Of a DNA stretch of 64,000 bases, positions 1-8,162 are shown one piece after another. The translations under genes and the position numbers were made by a program. Positions within the stretch are counted from its first letter, which is position 1. The number at the start of each line of letters is the position of its first letter. The notes below the pieces were generated by a model, which made no database searches, had not been told where the DNA came from, and saw only the letters and a list, made by a program, of their open reading frames with translations. Source of the stretch: G965220825 sp965220825 (GTDB lineage: Bacteria > Pseudomonadota > Alphaproteobacteria > UBA828); NCBI GenBank assembly GCA_965220825.1, contig OZ244839.1, forward strand, positions 806,001-870,000, given 5' to 3'.

Positions 1-185
1 GCCAGCGAGCGCGAGGCGGCCAGCAGGGCGCCGCCGACATTCAGCGGATCCAGCTTCAGTGCGCCGGCGTCCGCGCGGCCGGCGAGGATGTCCGACGCGA
101 TGCGCTGGCTGTGCAGCGCGATAGCCGCAAGACGGTCGATCGCGTCCGTCTCGTCCGTGGTCTTCCCGGATTGCCCATGGGCCAT
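1..185 (-). CDS. phaC: PHA synthase N-terminus (partial, runs off left edge)
   Basis: Only the first ~61 codons are present; the gene continues leftward beyond base 1. The ATG at 185 follows a GGGAGAGG-type ribosome site about 10 bases upstream. The peptide begins MAHGQSGKTTDETDAIDRLA and carries a segment like IALHSQRIASDILAG followed by DPLNVGGALLAASRSL. That pattern is the N-terminal signature of class I poly(3-hydroxyalkanoate) synthases (SQR... then DPLN-[IV]-G). The enzyme would polymerise hydroxyacyl-CoA into storage granules. The catalytic lipase-box Cys lies outside the window, so activity cannot be judged. It is divergent from the lipoprotein and hom genes. The call rests on a short N-terminal match; the rest of the gene is needed to confirm it. 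Confidence 0.7.
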   Translation of the reverse strand, partial: MAHGQSGKTTDETDAIDRLAAIALHSQRIASDILAGRADAGALKLDPLNVGGALLAASRSL

Positions 186-349
186 GGAACGCGAGCCTCT
201 CCCAAGCGAAACGGCCGCCGAGCGGAGGGCCGCGAGAGAAATCTTTCAGGGTTGCGTGTATGCTATCAAAGTCGCGATTCGCTCTCAATATCGAGGCTCC
301 CGTGCACGCCATCTCTCGTGAGTCGCCCCTTGCCCCGGCGGCGCGAGCC

Positions 350-688
350 GTGCGCCTTGCCGATCGCTGCGGGGCGGTTGTCGCGGTGGTGCTGATAGTG
401 CTTGGCGCAGTCACGGCGGCGGGATGCACGGAGCAGGAGCATGTCGAGGCATCGATAATCGATGCCGTCCGGACCCTGTCGGGAGACCCTGAATGGATCG
501 ACGAGGAGGTTCCCGGCGGAGAGGCGCCCTATCGCAGCTTGAGCGAGGTTCCGGATGCACCACCCGTCGCACCCACCGCCGAGGCGCGCGAGGCGCTGGT
601 GCATGAGCTTCTGGAGGTGCGCGATGACGCCCGCCGCAGGGACACCCAGTTGCGACAGAGTGCGGAGCCGCGTGCGGATGGATCGTAA
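350..688 (+). CDS. Small putative lipoprotein, unknown function
   Basis: The reading frame is open from ATG 260 and also has GTG codons at 302 and 350. I prefer GTG 350 because it gives a normal-length lipoprotein signal: MRLADRC, a hydrophobic run, then a lipobox ending TAAGC. The mature part is acidic and proline-rich (EVPDAPPVAPTAEAREALVH, then a charged Arg/Asp helix). I recall this 'P-x-PPxAP, then ExRxAL' style from alphaproteobacterial outer-membrane lipoproteins, but no function is known to me. It would sit at a membrane, anchored by the acylated Cys. It ends 27 bases before hom. The start codon is uncertain; the frame and the lipobox are well supported. Confidence 0.55.
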   Translation: MRLADRCGAVVAVVLIVLGAVTAAGCTEQEHVEASIIDAVRTLSGDPEWIDEEVPGGEAPYRSLSEVPDAPPVAPTAEAREALVHELLEVRDDARRRDTQLRQSAEPRADGS

Positions 689-715
689 GGCTTCTTGCGG
701 CGCGTGGTGGCAAGG

Positions 716-2044
716 ATGCCGTCGAACGGTCGCGCCGTGAGCCGCGCGCTTCGTATCGGGATCGCCGGCCTCGGCACGGTGGGTTGCGGCACCCTCGCCT
801 TGCTGCGCGCCAATGCGGAACTTCTCGCGATTCGCGCGGGCCGGCCCATCACCGTTACGGCGGTCTCCGCGCGAGACCGGAACAAGCGCCGCCCCGTTGA
901 TCTCTCGGACCTCGTCTGGTGCACCGACCCGTTGGAGCTGGCGGCCCGGCCGGACGTGGATATGGTCGTCGAACTGGTCGGCGGCGCGGACGGTGTCGCA
1001 CTCGCGCTCTCCCGGGCCACGCTCGCCAACGGCAAGCATCTGGTCACCGCCAACAAGGCTCTGCTCGCGCACCACGGCACGGCGCTCGCGCGCGCGGCTC
1101 AGGACGCGGGCGTTCATCTCGGTTACGAGGCGGCGGTCGCCGGCGGTATCCCGATCGTCAAGGCGCTTCGCGAAGGCCTCGCCGGCAACCAGGTTGCCGG
1201 TATACACGGCATTCTCAACGGCACGTGCAACTACATCATGACGGCGATGCACGAAGCCGTACAGGCCGGGCAAAGCCACGAGTTCGCGGACGCGCTCGCC
1301 GAGGCCCAGAAACTCGGCTACGCCGAAGCCGACCCGTCCACCGATGTCGACGGCATCGATGCCGCTCACAAGCTCGCGATCCTCACGGGCATCGTCTTCG
1401 GCTGCGAGATCGACTTCGGCGCCGTGCATGTCGAAGGGATTCGCCATGTCAGCGGGCTGGATATCGCATTCGCCATGGAGCTCGGCTATCGGGTCAAGCT
1501 GCTGGGTATCGCGCGACGCGAGGGAAAGGCGATCACGCAGCGCGTCTACCCCTGCATGGTGCGCGAAACCGCCCCGATCGCGCGCGTATCCGGCGTATTC
1601 AATGCCGTCGTGGCGGAAGGAGACCAGGTCGGGCACGCGATATTCGAGGGTCCCGGCGCAGGTGCGGGCCCGACGGCTTCGGCGGTCGCTGCGGACATTG
1701 TGGACGTCGCGCGGGGCCGCATTCTTCCGGTTCTGGCCGTTCCGGCCGATGCGCTCCGCCGGCTCGAAACGCTGTCCGTGGATCGCCGCATCGGGGCCTA
1801 TTATATTCGCCTCATGGTGGTCGACCGGCCGGGTGTCATCGCCGACATAACCGCCTGCCTGCGTGACGAGCAGGTATCGGTCGAAGCGATGCTGCAACGG
1901 GGGCGCAATCCCGGCGAGCCCGTACCCGTCGTGCTGACGACTCACGAATCGAACGAGGCGTCGGTCGCGCGCGCTCTGGCGGCGATGGACCGCCTGGAGA
2001 CCGTTCTGGAGCCGCCCCGGATGATTCGTATCGAGGATTTCTGA
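716..2044 (+). CDS. hom: Homoserine dehydrogenase
   Basis: Reduces L-aspartate semialdehyde to homoserine with NAD(P)H, the branch point to threonine, methionine and isoleucine. From ATG 716 it is 442 residues, close to the usual ~430. Near the N-terminus is the Rossmann motif GLGTVG (residues ~18-25). The middle has NGTCNYI and the Lys/Asp region EADPSTDVDGIDAAHKLAI typical of the catalytic domain. The last ~85 residues (from AYYIRLMVVDRPGVIADIT) form an ACT domain, expected to bind threonine for feedback inhibition. TTG 695 and GTG 737 are alternative starts in the same frame; none has a clear ribosome site. It is followed after 7 bases by glpX, then recJ, apparently in one transcription unit. 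Confidence 0.95.
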   Translation: MPSNGRAVSRALRIGIAGLGTVGCGTLALLRANAELLAIRAGRPITVTAVSARDRNKRRPVDLSDLVWCTDPLELAARPDVDMVVELVGGADGVALALSRATLANGKHLVTANKALLAHHGTALARAAQDAGVHLGYEAAVAGGIPIVKALREGLAGNQVAGIHGILNGTCNYIMTAMHEAVQAGQSHEFADALAEAQKLGYAEADPSTDVDGIDAAHKLAILTGIVFGCEIDFGAVHVEGIRHVSGLDIAFAMELGYRVKLLGIARREGKAITQRVYPCMVRETAPIARVSGVFNAVVAEGDQVGHAIFEGPGAGAGPTASAVAADIVDVARGRILPVLAVPADALRRLETLSVDRRIGAYYIRLMVVDRPGVIADITACLRDEQVSVEAMLQRGRNPGEPVPVVLTTHESNEASVARALAAMDRLETVLEPPRMIRIEDF

Positions 2045-2051
2045 GGCAATC

Positions 2052-3038
2052 ATGGCGAACGACGGCGCTCACCTCGACCGCACGCTCTCTCTCGAGGCCG
2101 TCCGTGTGACGGAAGCGGCGGCGCAGGCTGCGGCGCACCTCTCCGGCCGCGGCAACGAAATCGCCGCCGACCAGGCCGCCGTGGACGGCATGCGACGCGC
2201 GCTCAACGAGCTCGATATTTCCGGCACCGTGGTAATCGGCGAAGGCGAGCGCGACGAGGCGCCGATGCTCTATATCGGCGAGACGGTGGGAACGGGCCAC
2301 GGACCCGCACTGGATATCGCGCTGGATCCTCTGGAAGGCACCACCATTTGCGCGATCGGCGGCGCAGGCGCACTCGCCGTTCTGGCCATGGCAAGCCAGG
2401 GCGGCTTTCTCAATGCACCGGACGTCTATATGGAGAAGATCGCCGTCGGCGACAGCCTGCCGAAGGACCTCCTGGATATCGAAGACCCGCCGGCGGCGAA
2501 CCTCGCGAGGCTCGCGCGCGCGAAGTCCTGCGATGTAAGCGATCTCACGGCTCTCATACTGGACAGGCCCCGCCATGAGGAGCTGATCGCCAAGGTGCGC
2601 GAGGCCGGTGCCCGCATCCAGCTCATACGGGACGGCGATGTGGCCGGGATCATCGCGACCACGCGGCTTGAGCGCAGCGTCGATATCTATCTCGGCATCG
2701 GCGGCGCGCCGGAGGGCGTGCTGGCGGCCGCTGCGCTGCGCTGTATCGGCGGCCAGATGGCGGGCAGGCTCGTATTCCGCAACGAGGATGAAAAGGCCCG
2801 CGCCCGCCGCATGGGTATTACGGACCTGAACCGCATCTATGGTCTCGAAGAGCTTGCCGACGGCGACGTCCTTTTCGCAGCCACCGGCGTCACCGACGGG
2901 GCGCTTCTGCGCGGAGTCGCACGCCGCCCAGGCGGCGTCATGACCAGTTCCGTCGTCATGCACTCCGGCACCGGAACGGTGCGCAGGATCGAAACCGAGC
3001 ACGCTCCCGCCCATATACGCGACCCCGCCGAGGCTTGA
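2052..3038 (+). CDS. glpX: Class II fructose-1,6-bisphosphatase
   Basis: Hydrolyses fructose 1,6-bisphosphate to fructose 6-phosphate in gluconeogenesis (class II enzymes can also act on sedoheptulose bisphosphate). 328 residues, full length for GlpX. Diagnostic motifs are GEGERDEAPML (~63-73), a metal/phosphate segment, and DPLEGTT (92-98), the Li+-sensitive phosphatase signature; a C-terminal MTSSVVMHSGTGTVRRI segment fits the family. The start ATG lies 7 bases after the hom stop. The stop is 4 bases before the recJ start, so hom-glpX-recJ is tightly packed, an order I recall from related Rhodospirillales. Confidence 0.95.
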   Translation: MANDGAHLDRTLSLEAVRVTEAAAQAAAHLSGRGNEIAADQAAVDGMRRALNELDISGTVVIGEGERDEAPMLYIGETVGTGHGPALDIALDPLEGTTICAIGGAGALAVLAMASQGGFLNAPDVYMEKIAVGDSLPKDLLDIEDPPAANLARLARAKSCDVSDLTALILDRPRHEELIAKVREAGARIQLIRDGDVAGIIATTRLERSVDIYLGIGGAPEGVLAAAALRCIGGQMAGRLVFRNEDEKARARRMGITDLNRIYGLEELADGDVLFAATGVTDGALLRGVARRPGGVMTSSVVMHSGTGTVRRIETEHAPAHIRDPAEA

Positions 3039-3042
3039 AACG

Positions 3043-4854
3043 ATGGCCGACGGAGCGGCGCTGCTCGGGGTCGAACGCTCCCTGCTCGGCAACCGCTGGC
3101 GTCCACGGCTCACCGACCAGCGCGCGGGCTTTGCCCTCGCCCAATCCATCGACGCGCCCGAAGTCGTCGGCCGCGTCCTGGCGGCCCGCGGCGTCGCACC
3201 CGAGGACGCCGCCGATTATCTGAACCCCACGCTCCGACGCCTGCTGCCCGACCCGAGCCATCTCCTGGATATGGACAAGGCGGTCGAACGCCTCTCCCAC
3301 GCGATCGAACATGGCGAGAAGATCGCCGTCTTCGGCGACTATGATGTGGACGGCGGCACGTCCGCCGCCCTCCTCAGCAGGTTCTTCGCCGAGGTGGCGA
3401 AGCCCCCGACCGTCTACATCCCCGACCGCGCCCGCGAGGGTTACGGCCCCAATACGACCGCCATGCGCATGCTGGCGGCGCAGGGCGTGCGCGTCGTCGT
3501 GACGGTGGATTGCGGCACTGCCGCGTTCGGCCCGCTGGAGGACGCGGCCGACGCCGGACTCGACGTCATTGTCGTGGATCACCATGTGGCGGAAGCCCGG
3601 CTGCCGCCCGCCAGCGCCGTGATCAACCCTAACCGGCTGGACGAAAGCAGCCCCCACCGGCAGCTCGCGGCGGTCGGCGTGGCCTTCCTTCTGGCGGTGG
3701 GCCTCAATCGGCGGCTTCGCGATACGGGTTGGTACCGCGAGCGCGCAGAACCGGACCTCATGCGCTGGCTCGACCTGGTGGCGCTCGGCACGGTCTGCGA
3801 CGTGGTGCCTCTCACCGGCGCCAACCGGGCGCTGACCCGCCAGGGGCTCAAGGTCATGGCACAACGCGGAAACCGGGGGCTCGCCGCCTTGTGCGATATC
3901 GCCGGGCTCAAGGAACCGCCGGCGGTCTACCATCTGGGTTTCATCCTCGGGCCGCGGATCAATGCGGGCGGACGAATCGGCGAGGCCAGTCTCGGCGTCC
4001 GTCTGCTCACGACCGAGGACGCGGGCGAAGCTGCCGCATTGGCAAGCCGCCTGAACGACCTCAACCGCGACCGCCAAGCCATCGAGGCCGAGGCGACGGA
4101 TGCCGCCATAGAGCAGGTGGAACGCTCGACGGAAACACAAGCAGCGCCACTCATTTTTGCCTGCGGCGAGGACTGGCACCCGGGCGTGATCGGCATCGCG
4201 GCCAGCCGGCTCAAGGAACGCTACAAGCGGCCGGCCATCGTGATCGCCATGGAAGGCGACATCGGCAAGGCTTCCTGCCGTTCCATCCCGGGTGTGGATC
4301 TCGGTGCGGCCGTCACCGCGGCGCGACAAGCGGGCTTGCTGGTTACGGGCGGCGGCCACGCCATGGCGGCGGGCTTCACGGCGGAACGGTCGGCGTTGGG
4401 TCCTTTGCGGTCCTTTCTGGAGGAACGGCTCGGCACGCAGATCGCGGACGCCGCCGGCAATCGCGGCCTCGGGCTGGATGGAGCGCTGGCCGTGGAAGGC
4501 GTCCGGGCCGACCTCCTCGAGACCCTCGATGCGGCGGGACCCTACGGCGCAGGCAACCCGGAACCGCGTTTCGCCGTCACCGATGCCAAGCTTCTCCACG
4601 CCGACGTGGTGGGCCGAGGCCATGTGCGCTGTCGGCTTGGCGGCAAGTCCGGCCGTCAGATCAAGGGTATCGCCTTTCGCTCGGCGGACAACGAGTTGGG
4701 CCGGGCATTGCTCGCGCGAGGGAGTGCACCGCTCCATGTGGCGGGCCGCCTGCATCTCGATCGCCGGCGAGGCGCGGCGGGCCATATCGAAATCCATATC
4801 GACGATGGCGCGTTCGCCGAAGGGGATGCGGAGCATGACGCGCATGCCGCTTGA
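3043..4854 (+). CDS. recJ: Single-stranded-DNA-specific exonuclease RecJ
   Basis: 5'-3' exonuclease on single-stranded DNA, acting in recombination (RecFOR) and mismatch and base-excision repair. 603 residues, normal for RecJ. Metal-binding motifs of the DHH phosphoesterase domain are visible: GDYDVDG (~98-104), TVDCG (~154-158) and VVDHHVAEA (~178-186). The second catalytic block, GPRINAGGRIG, and the DHHA1-domain GGGHAMAAGF (~430-440) are intact. The C-terminal ~120 residues form the OB-like RecJ domain. The start ATG 3043 sits 4 bases after the glpX stop. tRNA-Glu follows 58 bases downstream. Confidence 0.96.
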   Translation: MADGAALLGVERSLLGNRWRPRLTDQRAGFALAQSIDAPEVVGRVLAARGVAPEDAADYLNPTLRRLLPDPSHLLDMDKAVERLSHAIEHGEKIAVFGDYDVDGGTSAALLSRFFAEVAKPPTVYIPDRAREGYGPNTTAMRMLAAQGVRVVVTVDCGTAAFGPLEDAADAGLDVIVVDHHVAEARLPPASAVINPNRLDESSPHRQLAAVGVAFLLAVGLNRRLRDTGWYRERAEPDLMRWLDLVALGTVCDVVPLTGANRALTRQGLKVMAQRGNRGLAALCDIAGLKEPPAVYHLGFILGPRINAGGRIGEASLGVRLLTTEDAGEAAALASRLNDLNRDRQAIEAEATDAAIEQVERSTETQAAPLIFACGEDWHPGVIGIAASRLKERYKRPAIVIAMEGDIGKASCRSIPGVDLGAAVTAARQAGLLVTGGGHAMAAGFTAERSALGPLRSFLEERLGTQIADAAGNRGLGLDGALAVEGVRADLLETLDAAGPYGAGNPEPRFAVTDAKLLHADVVGRGHVRCRLGGKSGRQIKGIAFRSADNELGRALLARGSAPLHVAGRLHLDRRRGAAGHIEIHIDDGAFAEGDAEHDAHAA

Positions 4855-4912
4855 TTTCCCATGCGCACCGGGTCTACATAGCGCGGCGTCCCGACGCGGC
4901 TGCCGCGACGCC

Positions 4913-4987
4913 GACCCCTTCGTCTAGCGGTTAGGACACCACTCTTTCAAGGTGGAGACACGGGTTCGATTCCCGTAGGGGTCACCA
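4913..4987 (+). tRNA. tRNA-Glu (anticodon UUC)
   Basis: The 7-bp acceptor stem GACCCCT (4913-4919) pairs with AGGGGTC (4977-4983), followed by discriminator A and an encoded CCA (4985-4987). The T arm carries GGTTCGATTCC. The anticodon stem CCACT/GGTGG (one T-G pair) encloses the loop CTTTCAA, with anticodon TTC at 4946-4948. It lies alone between recJ and the acetoacetate-decarboxylase-like gene. A second Glu isoacceptor (CUC) is at 55688-55763. Confidence 0.96.
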
Positions 4988-5114
4988 CGCCTTCCCTTCC
5001 GTCGAGACGTTTTCGTCGCAGGGGCGCCGTGTCCGCCGAGGGATGTGCTATCGTTCCGCGCACGCACGTACCGGCCGCACCGCTTCTGTCGGGATTCCGA
5101 AGAGGAGACCAGCC

Positions 5115-5780
5115 GTGACACTGCCGCTTGCGCCCCAACTGGTGACCAACGCCCGCATGCTCTATTTCTGCTGGGTACCGGAGGATCCGGCGGCCGCCGC
5201 GGCGCTGCTGCCCCAAGGGCTCGCACCGGCGGAAGATCAAGCCATCTTCATCAACCAGTATGTCGTGGACACGCCGGAACAGACCTCTCATTTCGGCGCC
5301 TACTCGCTGACCTATGCCGGTCTCGATCTTGCCGACCTCGATCTCGAAGACGGCACGCCCGGCCGCTGGTGGAGCCACTACATGAACTCCAATCCGGTGA
5401 TGCGGGACTATGCGGCGCTCCGCGGCGTCCCTGCGTCTCCCGGGAAGACCGACCTTACCCTTGAAGACGGCCGGCTGACAGCGACGACCTATGTGGACGA
5501 CACTCCCGTCATCCGCAGCGTCGCCCGCGTGGGCTCGGGAATCGGCGACACGGCCCGCGGCCATCTACGCTATATCACCGCCGTCGACAGCAAGCTGATG
5601 AGCGGCAACTACGCCTATGTGGGCGAACTGGCCGACGGCTTCGAACTGCTTTCCCTCGAATTCCTCGCGCCGGATCATTCCTGTTACGCATTGCGGCCGA
5701 AACTGCCCCTCGAAGTCACGTTCGGCTTCTATTCGCCGCGCGCCTCCTTTTGCTATCCCGGTGGGGAGGGGCCGTTATGA
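5115..5780 (+). CDS. Acetoacetate decarboxylase-like protein
   Basis: 221 residues from GTG 5115, chosen because AGAGGAGACC lies just upstream; the frame is open further 5' without a better start. The protein begins TLPLAPQLVTNARMLYFCW and contains LLPQGLAP, RWWSHYMNSNPVMRDYAA, GHLRYITAVDSKL and a C-terminal FGFYSPRASFCYPGG. The fold pattern (an N-terminal 'LLPxGLxP' segment, then a beta-rich body) suggests the acetoacetate-decarboxylase superfamily, but I cannot pick out the Schiff-base Lys confidently. Substrate and reaction are therefore unknown. Its stop overlaps the start of the next gene by 4 bases, so the two are probably co-translated. Confidence 0.5.
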   Translation: MTLPLAPQLVTNARMLYFCWVPEDPAAAAALLPQGLAPAEDQAIFINQYVVDTPEQTSHFGAYSLTYAGLDLADLDLEDGTPGRWWSHYMNSNPVMRDYAALRGVPASPGKTDLTLEDGRLTATTYVDDTPVIRSVARVGSGIGDTARGHLRYITAVDSKLMSGNYAYVGELADGFELLSLEFLAPDHSCYALRPKLPLEVTFGFYSPRASFCYPGGEGPL

Positions 5781-6217
5781 GGGCCGGACGTCCGACCATG
5801 TTGCGTTTTGCCGGCTCGGCCGTTGCCTTTGCGCTCGCCGGACTTCTGGTCGCGTCCGCGGTACGTGCGGATGCGCCGCCATGCCCCTCCGGCACGGAGC
5901 TCATGACCGAATACCGACTCTTCTTCGGGCGGAATCAGGGCACGGTCGAGGCGGTGAGCGAAGAGGAATGGCGTGCTTTCCTTACCGATGAAATTACACC
6001 GCGCTTCCCTGACGGGCTCACCGTTCTCGACGCCGCCGGACAATGGCGCGACGCCTCGGGGACCGTTATCCGGGAGCGGACCAAGCTGCTGATCGTTCTC
6101 GCACCGCCGGGCGAATCGGGATTGCGGCTGACCGACGAGGTCGCCGAAGCTTACAAGCGGGACTTTGAACAGGAGTCCGTTCTTCGTTCTATCACAACGG
6201 CATGCGTGTCCTTTTAA
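5777..6217 (+). CDS. Exported DUF3574 family protein
   Basis: 146 residues from ATG 5777, whose ATGA overlaps the stop of the preceding gene. The N-terminus MRAGRPTMLRFAGSAVAFAL runs into a hydrophobic stretch ending VASAVRADA, a good signal peptide with AxA cleavage. The mature domain carries TEYRLFFGRNQG, EEEWRAFLTDEITPRFPDG and LTVLDAAGQWRD, then RERTKLLIVL. This sequence of motifs is how I recognise DUF3574 (a small periplasmic domain of unknown function). Two Cys, in the N-terminal APPCPSG and the C-terminal TACVSF, could form a disulfide. Confidence 0.75.
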   Translation: MRAGRPTMLRFAGSAVAFALAGLLVASAVRADAPPCPSGTELMTEYRLFFGRNQGTVEAVSEEEWRAFLTDEITPRFPDGLTVLDAAGQWRDASGTVIRERTKLLIVLAPPGESGLRLTDEVAEAYKRDFEQESVLRSITTACVSF

Positions 6218-6270
6218 AGATCTTTTCCTAACACGCGGATTGGCGAGGCGGCTTGGCGCTGCCGGCAGGC

Positions 6271-7062
6271 TCACTCGTCTTCCAGCTCGCGCCGACGCTG
6301 CTGGTACGTCCAGGCACGCACCGCGACGTAATGCTCGTCGGCATGTTCCCTGAGGAAGTCCACGGGTTCGATGGCTTCCTCGCGGCGCACGATGCCTTCC
6401 GCGGCATAGAGACCGGTCTGGACATCTCCCTTGAGGAGATATGTCCGGGGGTCCATCAGTCCGTCGACACCAAGACCCACTGCATCGCGTATGGTCGTCG
6501 GGCCGAACACCGGAAGCACGAGGTAGATGCCGTCTCCCACGCCATAGCTGTGCAAGGTCTGGCCGAAATCCGCATCGTTCCCTTCCAGACCGAAGTCGGA
6601 AGCCACGTCGAAGAGCCCGGCGACGCCCACCGTGATGTTGATGAGAAAGCGCGCCAAGCTCGTGCCGGCCCGTTCCGTCTCTCCCTGCAGAAGGTGATTG
6701 GCGGAAACGGTCGGCTCCGCCAAATTGGTGAATGCCCGCCCGAGGGCAGTTCTGGCGGGAGCGGGCGTGAAGAAGCGATAGACCCGTGCCGCCGGTTCGG
6801 CAATCAGAAAATCCAACGCACCGTTGAAATAGAAGAAAACCCGGTTGATCCCCTCCAGAGGATCGTCATATTCGTCCATTCCGCCTTCGTAGGGAAATAC
6901 GGGCCAGTCCGCGGGCCGTTCATGGGGCGGCGGTATCGCGGTGCCTTGCACTTCGGAGGCGGCGGCAGGGCCATGACCGCAAAGGACCAGCATCAGCCCC
7001 ACGGCGAAGACGACGAGGACGTGTCGCGGCCGAAACGGCGGACCGTCAGGCACCGGTCTCAC
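6271..7062 (-). CDS. mlaA: MlaA (VacJ) family outer-membrane phospholipid transport protein
   Basis: MlaA removes mislocalised phospholipids from the outer leaflet of the outer membrane and hands them to MlaC. The family core is clear: DPLEGINRVFFYFNGALDF, then FLINITVGVAGLFDVASDFG, DFGQTLHSYGVG and YLVLPVFGPTTIRDAVG. ATG codons at 7125, 7104 and 7095 would overlap the upstream dehydratase by 50-80 bases; I prefer GTG 7062, which overlaps its stop by 17 bases and gives 263 residues with an immediate signal peptide. The only Cys there is in LVLCGHG, a poor lipobox; an AxA site (GPAAAS) fits signal peptidase I better. The rest of the Mla system is not in the window. Confidence 0.85.
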   Translation of the reverse strand: MRPVPDGPPFRPRHVLVVFAVGLMLVLCGHGPAAASEVQGTAIPPPHERPADWPVFPYEGGMDEYDDPLEGINRVFFYFNGALDFLIAEPAARVYRFFTPAPARTALGRAFTNLAEPTVSANHLLQGETERAGTSLARFLINITVGVAGLFDVASDFGLEGNDADFGQTLHSYGVGDGIYLVLPVFGPTTIRDAVGLGVDGLMDPRTYLLKGDVQTGLYAAEGIVRREEAIEPVDFLREHADEHYVAVRAWTYQQRRRELEDE

Positions 7063-8080
7063 CCGCGCGATCGAGGGCAGCCTGAAAGGTGGCATGATCG
7101 ACATTGCCACCGGATAGAACGGCAACGACCGTTTGTCCAGCGACCGTTACCTTGCCCGCAAGGATCGCGGCCAGCGCGGCGGCACCACCCGGCTCCACCA
7201 CCAGCTTGAGATGCTCGAAGGCCGCGCGCATGGCGGTGGCCACCTCGCCATCGCTCACCACGGCGCTGCCGGCGACACGTGTCGCGTTGATCGGGAAGGT
7301 CAGCGCGCCGGGCATCTGCGCACGAAGGGCGTCGCAGAGCGTCCGGTGCCCCGGATCCGCGACGGCGACGCGCCGGCCTTCCGCGAATGAGCGGGCATGG
7401 TCGTCGAAACCCTCCGGCTCGCAGGTGTAAAGCCGGGTGCCCGGCCATGCATCGGAAATCGCAAGAGCCATACCCGCCATCAGTCCCCCGCCCCCGGTGG
7501 GCGCCACGACCGCGTCGGGCCGGCAGCCCAGAGCCTCGCATTGGTAGACGATCTCGTGCCCGACGGTCCCCTGGCCAGCGATAACGTGGAAGTCGTCATA
7601 CGGCTTCACCACCGTTGCACCGCGCTCGGCGGCGATCTTTTCGCCGATGGCCTCGCGTTGCTCCGTCAGGCGGTCATACATGACCACCTCGGCCCCATGA
7701 CGGCGGGTGCCGGCGATCTTGATCGCCGGCGCATCGTTCGGCATGACGATGACCGCGGGCATCCCCAGCATCGCCGCCGCCGCGGCCGCCGCCTGGGCAT
7801 GGTTGCCGGACGAATAAGCGACGATACCGCCCGCATCGCCACGCGAAAGTCGAGAGATCCTGTTATACGCGCCACGAAACTTGAAGGAGCCCGTGCGCTG
7901 AAGGGGCTCCGCCTTCAGCAGAAGCCGCGCGCCGAGGCGCGAATCGAGGGCATCGGATCGAATGAGCGGCGTCAGAACGGCATGTCCCGCAAGACGCTCC
8001 ACGGCGTCGCGGACATCCTCCGCAGTCGGGAGCGCCGGCCCCTCCTCCGCCTCCGAACGCCGTTCAGCCAAGGGTTTCAT
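7046..8080 (-). CDS. PLP-dependent threonine/serine dehydratase
   Basis: Deaminates threonine to 2-oxobutanoate (and/or serine to pyruvate). From ATG 8080, preceded by a GAGAGAG ribosome site, it is 344 residues; GTG 8098 is an alternative. The PLP lysine lies in GSFKFRGA (K67), the asparagine loop in SSGNHAQ, and the phosphate-binding glycine loop in TGGGGL. There is no C-terminal ACT/regulatory domain, so this is the short catabolic (TdcB/serine racemase-like) form rather than full-length biosynthetic IlvA. It shares overlapping ends with mlaA downstream. Related members include serine racemase and hydroxyaspartate dehydratase, so the substrate is inferred. Confidence 0.85.
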   Translation of the reverse strand: MKPLAERRSEAEEGPALPTAEDVRDAVERLAGHAVLTPLIRSDALDSRLGARLLLKAEPLQRTGSFKFRGAYNRISRLSRGDAGGIVAYSSGNHAQAAAAAAAMLGMPAVIVMPNDAPAIKIAGTRRHGAEVVMYDRLTEQREAIGEKIAAERGATVVKPYDDFHVIAGQGTVGHEIVYQCEALGCRPDAVVAPTGGGGLMAGMALAISDAWPGTRLYTCEPEGFDDHARSFAEGRRVAVADPGHRTLCDALRAQMPGALTFPINATRVAGSAVVSDGEVATAMRAAFEHLKLVVEPGGAAALAAILAGKVTVAGQTVVAVLSGGNVDHATFQAALDRAGETGA

Positions 8081-8162
8081 CACCGCTCTCTCGCCCACCG
8101 CTCGGCGGATCGCTACAGATCATCGATCCGGCCCCCTTCCGGTGCAAGACGGCGCACCATCG

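Noticed and set aside
266..2053. Long minus-strand open frame of 595 codons opposite hom
   Set aside because: It is the mirror of hom in a GC-rich genome; no motifs, and hom on the other strand is clearly coding.
2956..4845. Long minus-strand frame opposite recJ (629 codons)
   Set aside because: Same cause; recJ motifs are intact on the plus strand, and this frame has low-complexity Arg/His composition without family signatures.
4913..4987. Integration site at the tRNA-Glu 3' end
   Set aside because: No integrase and no repeated 3' end were seen near it or near the tRNA at 55688.
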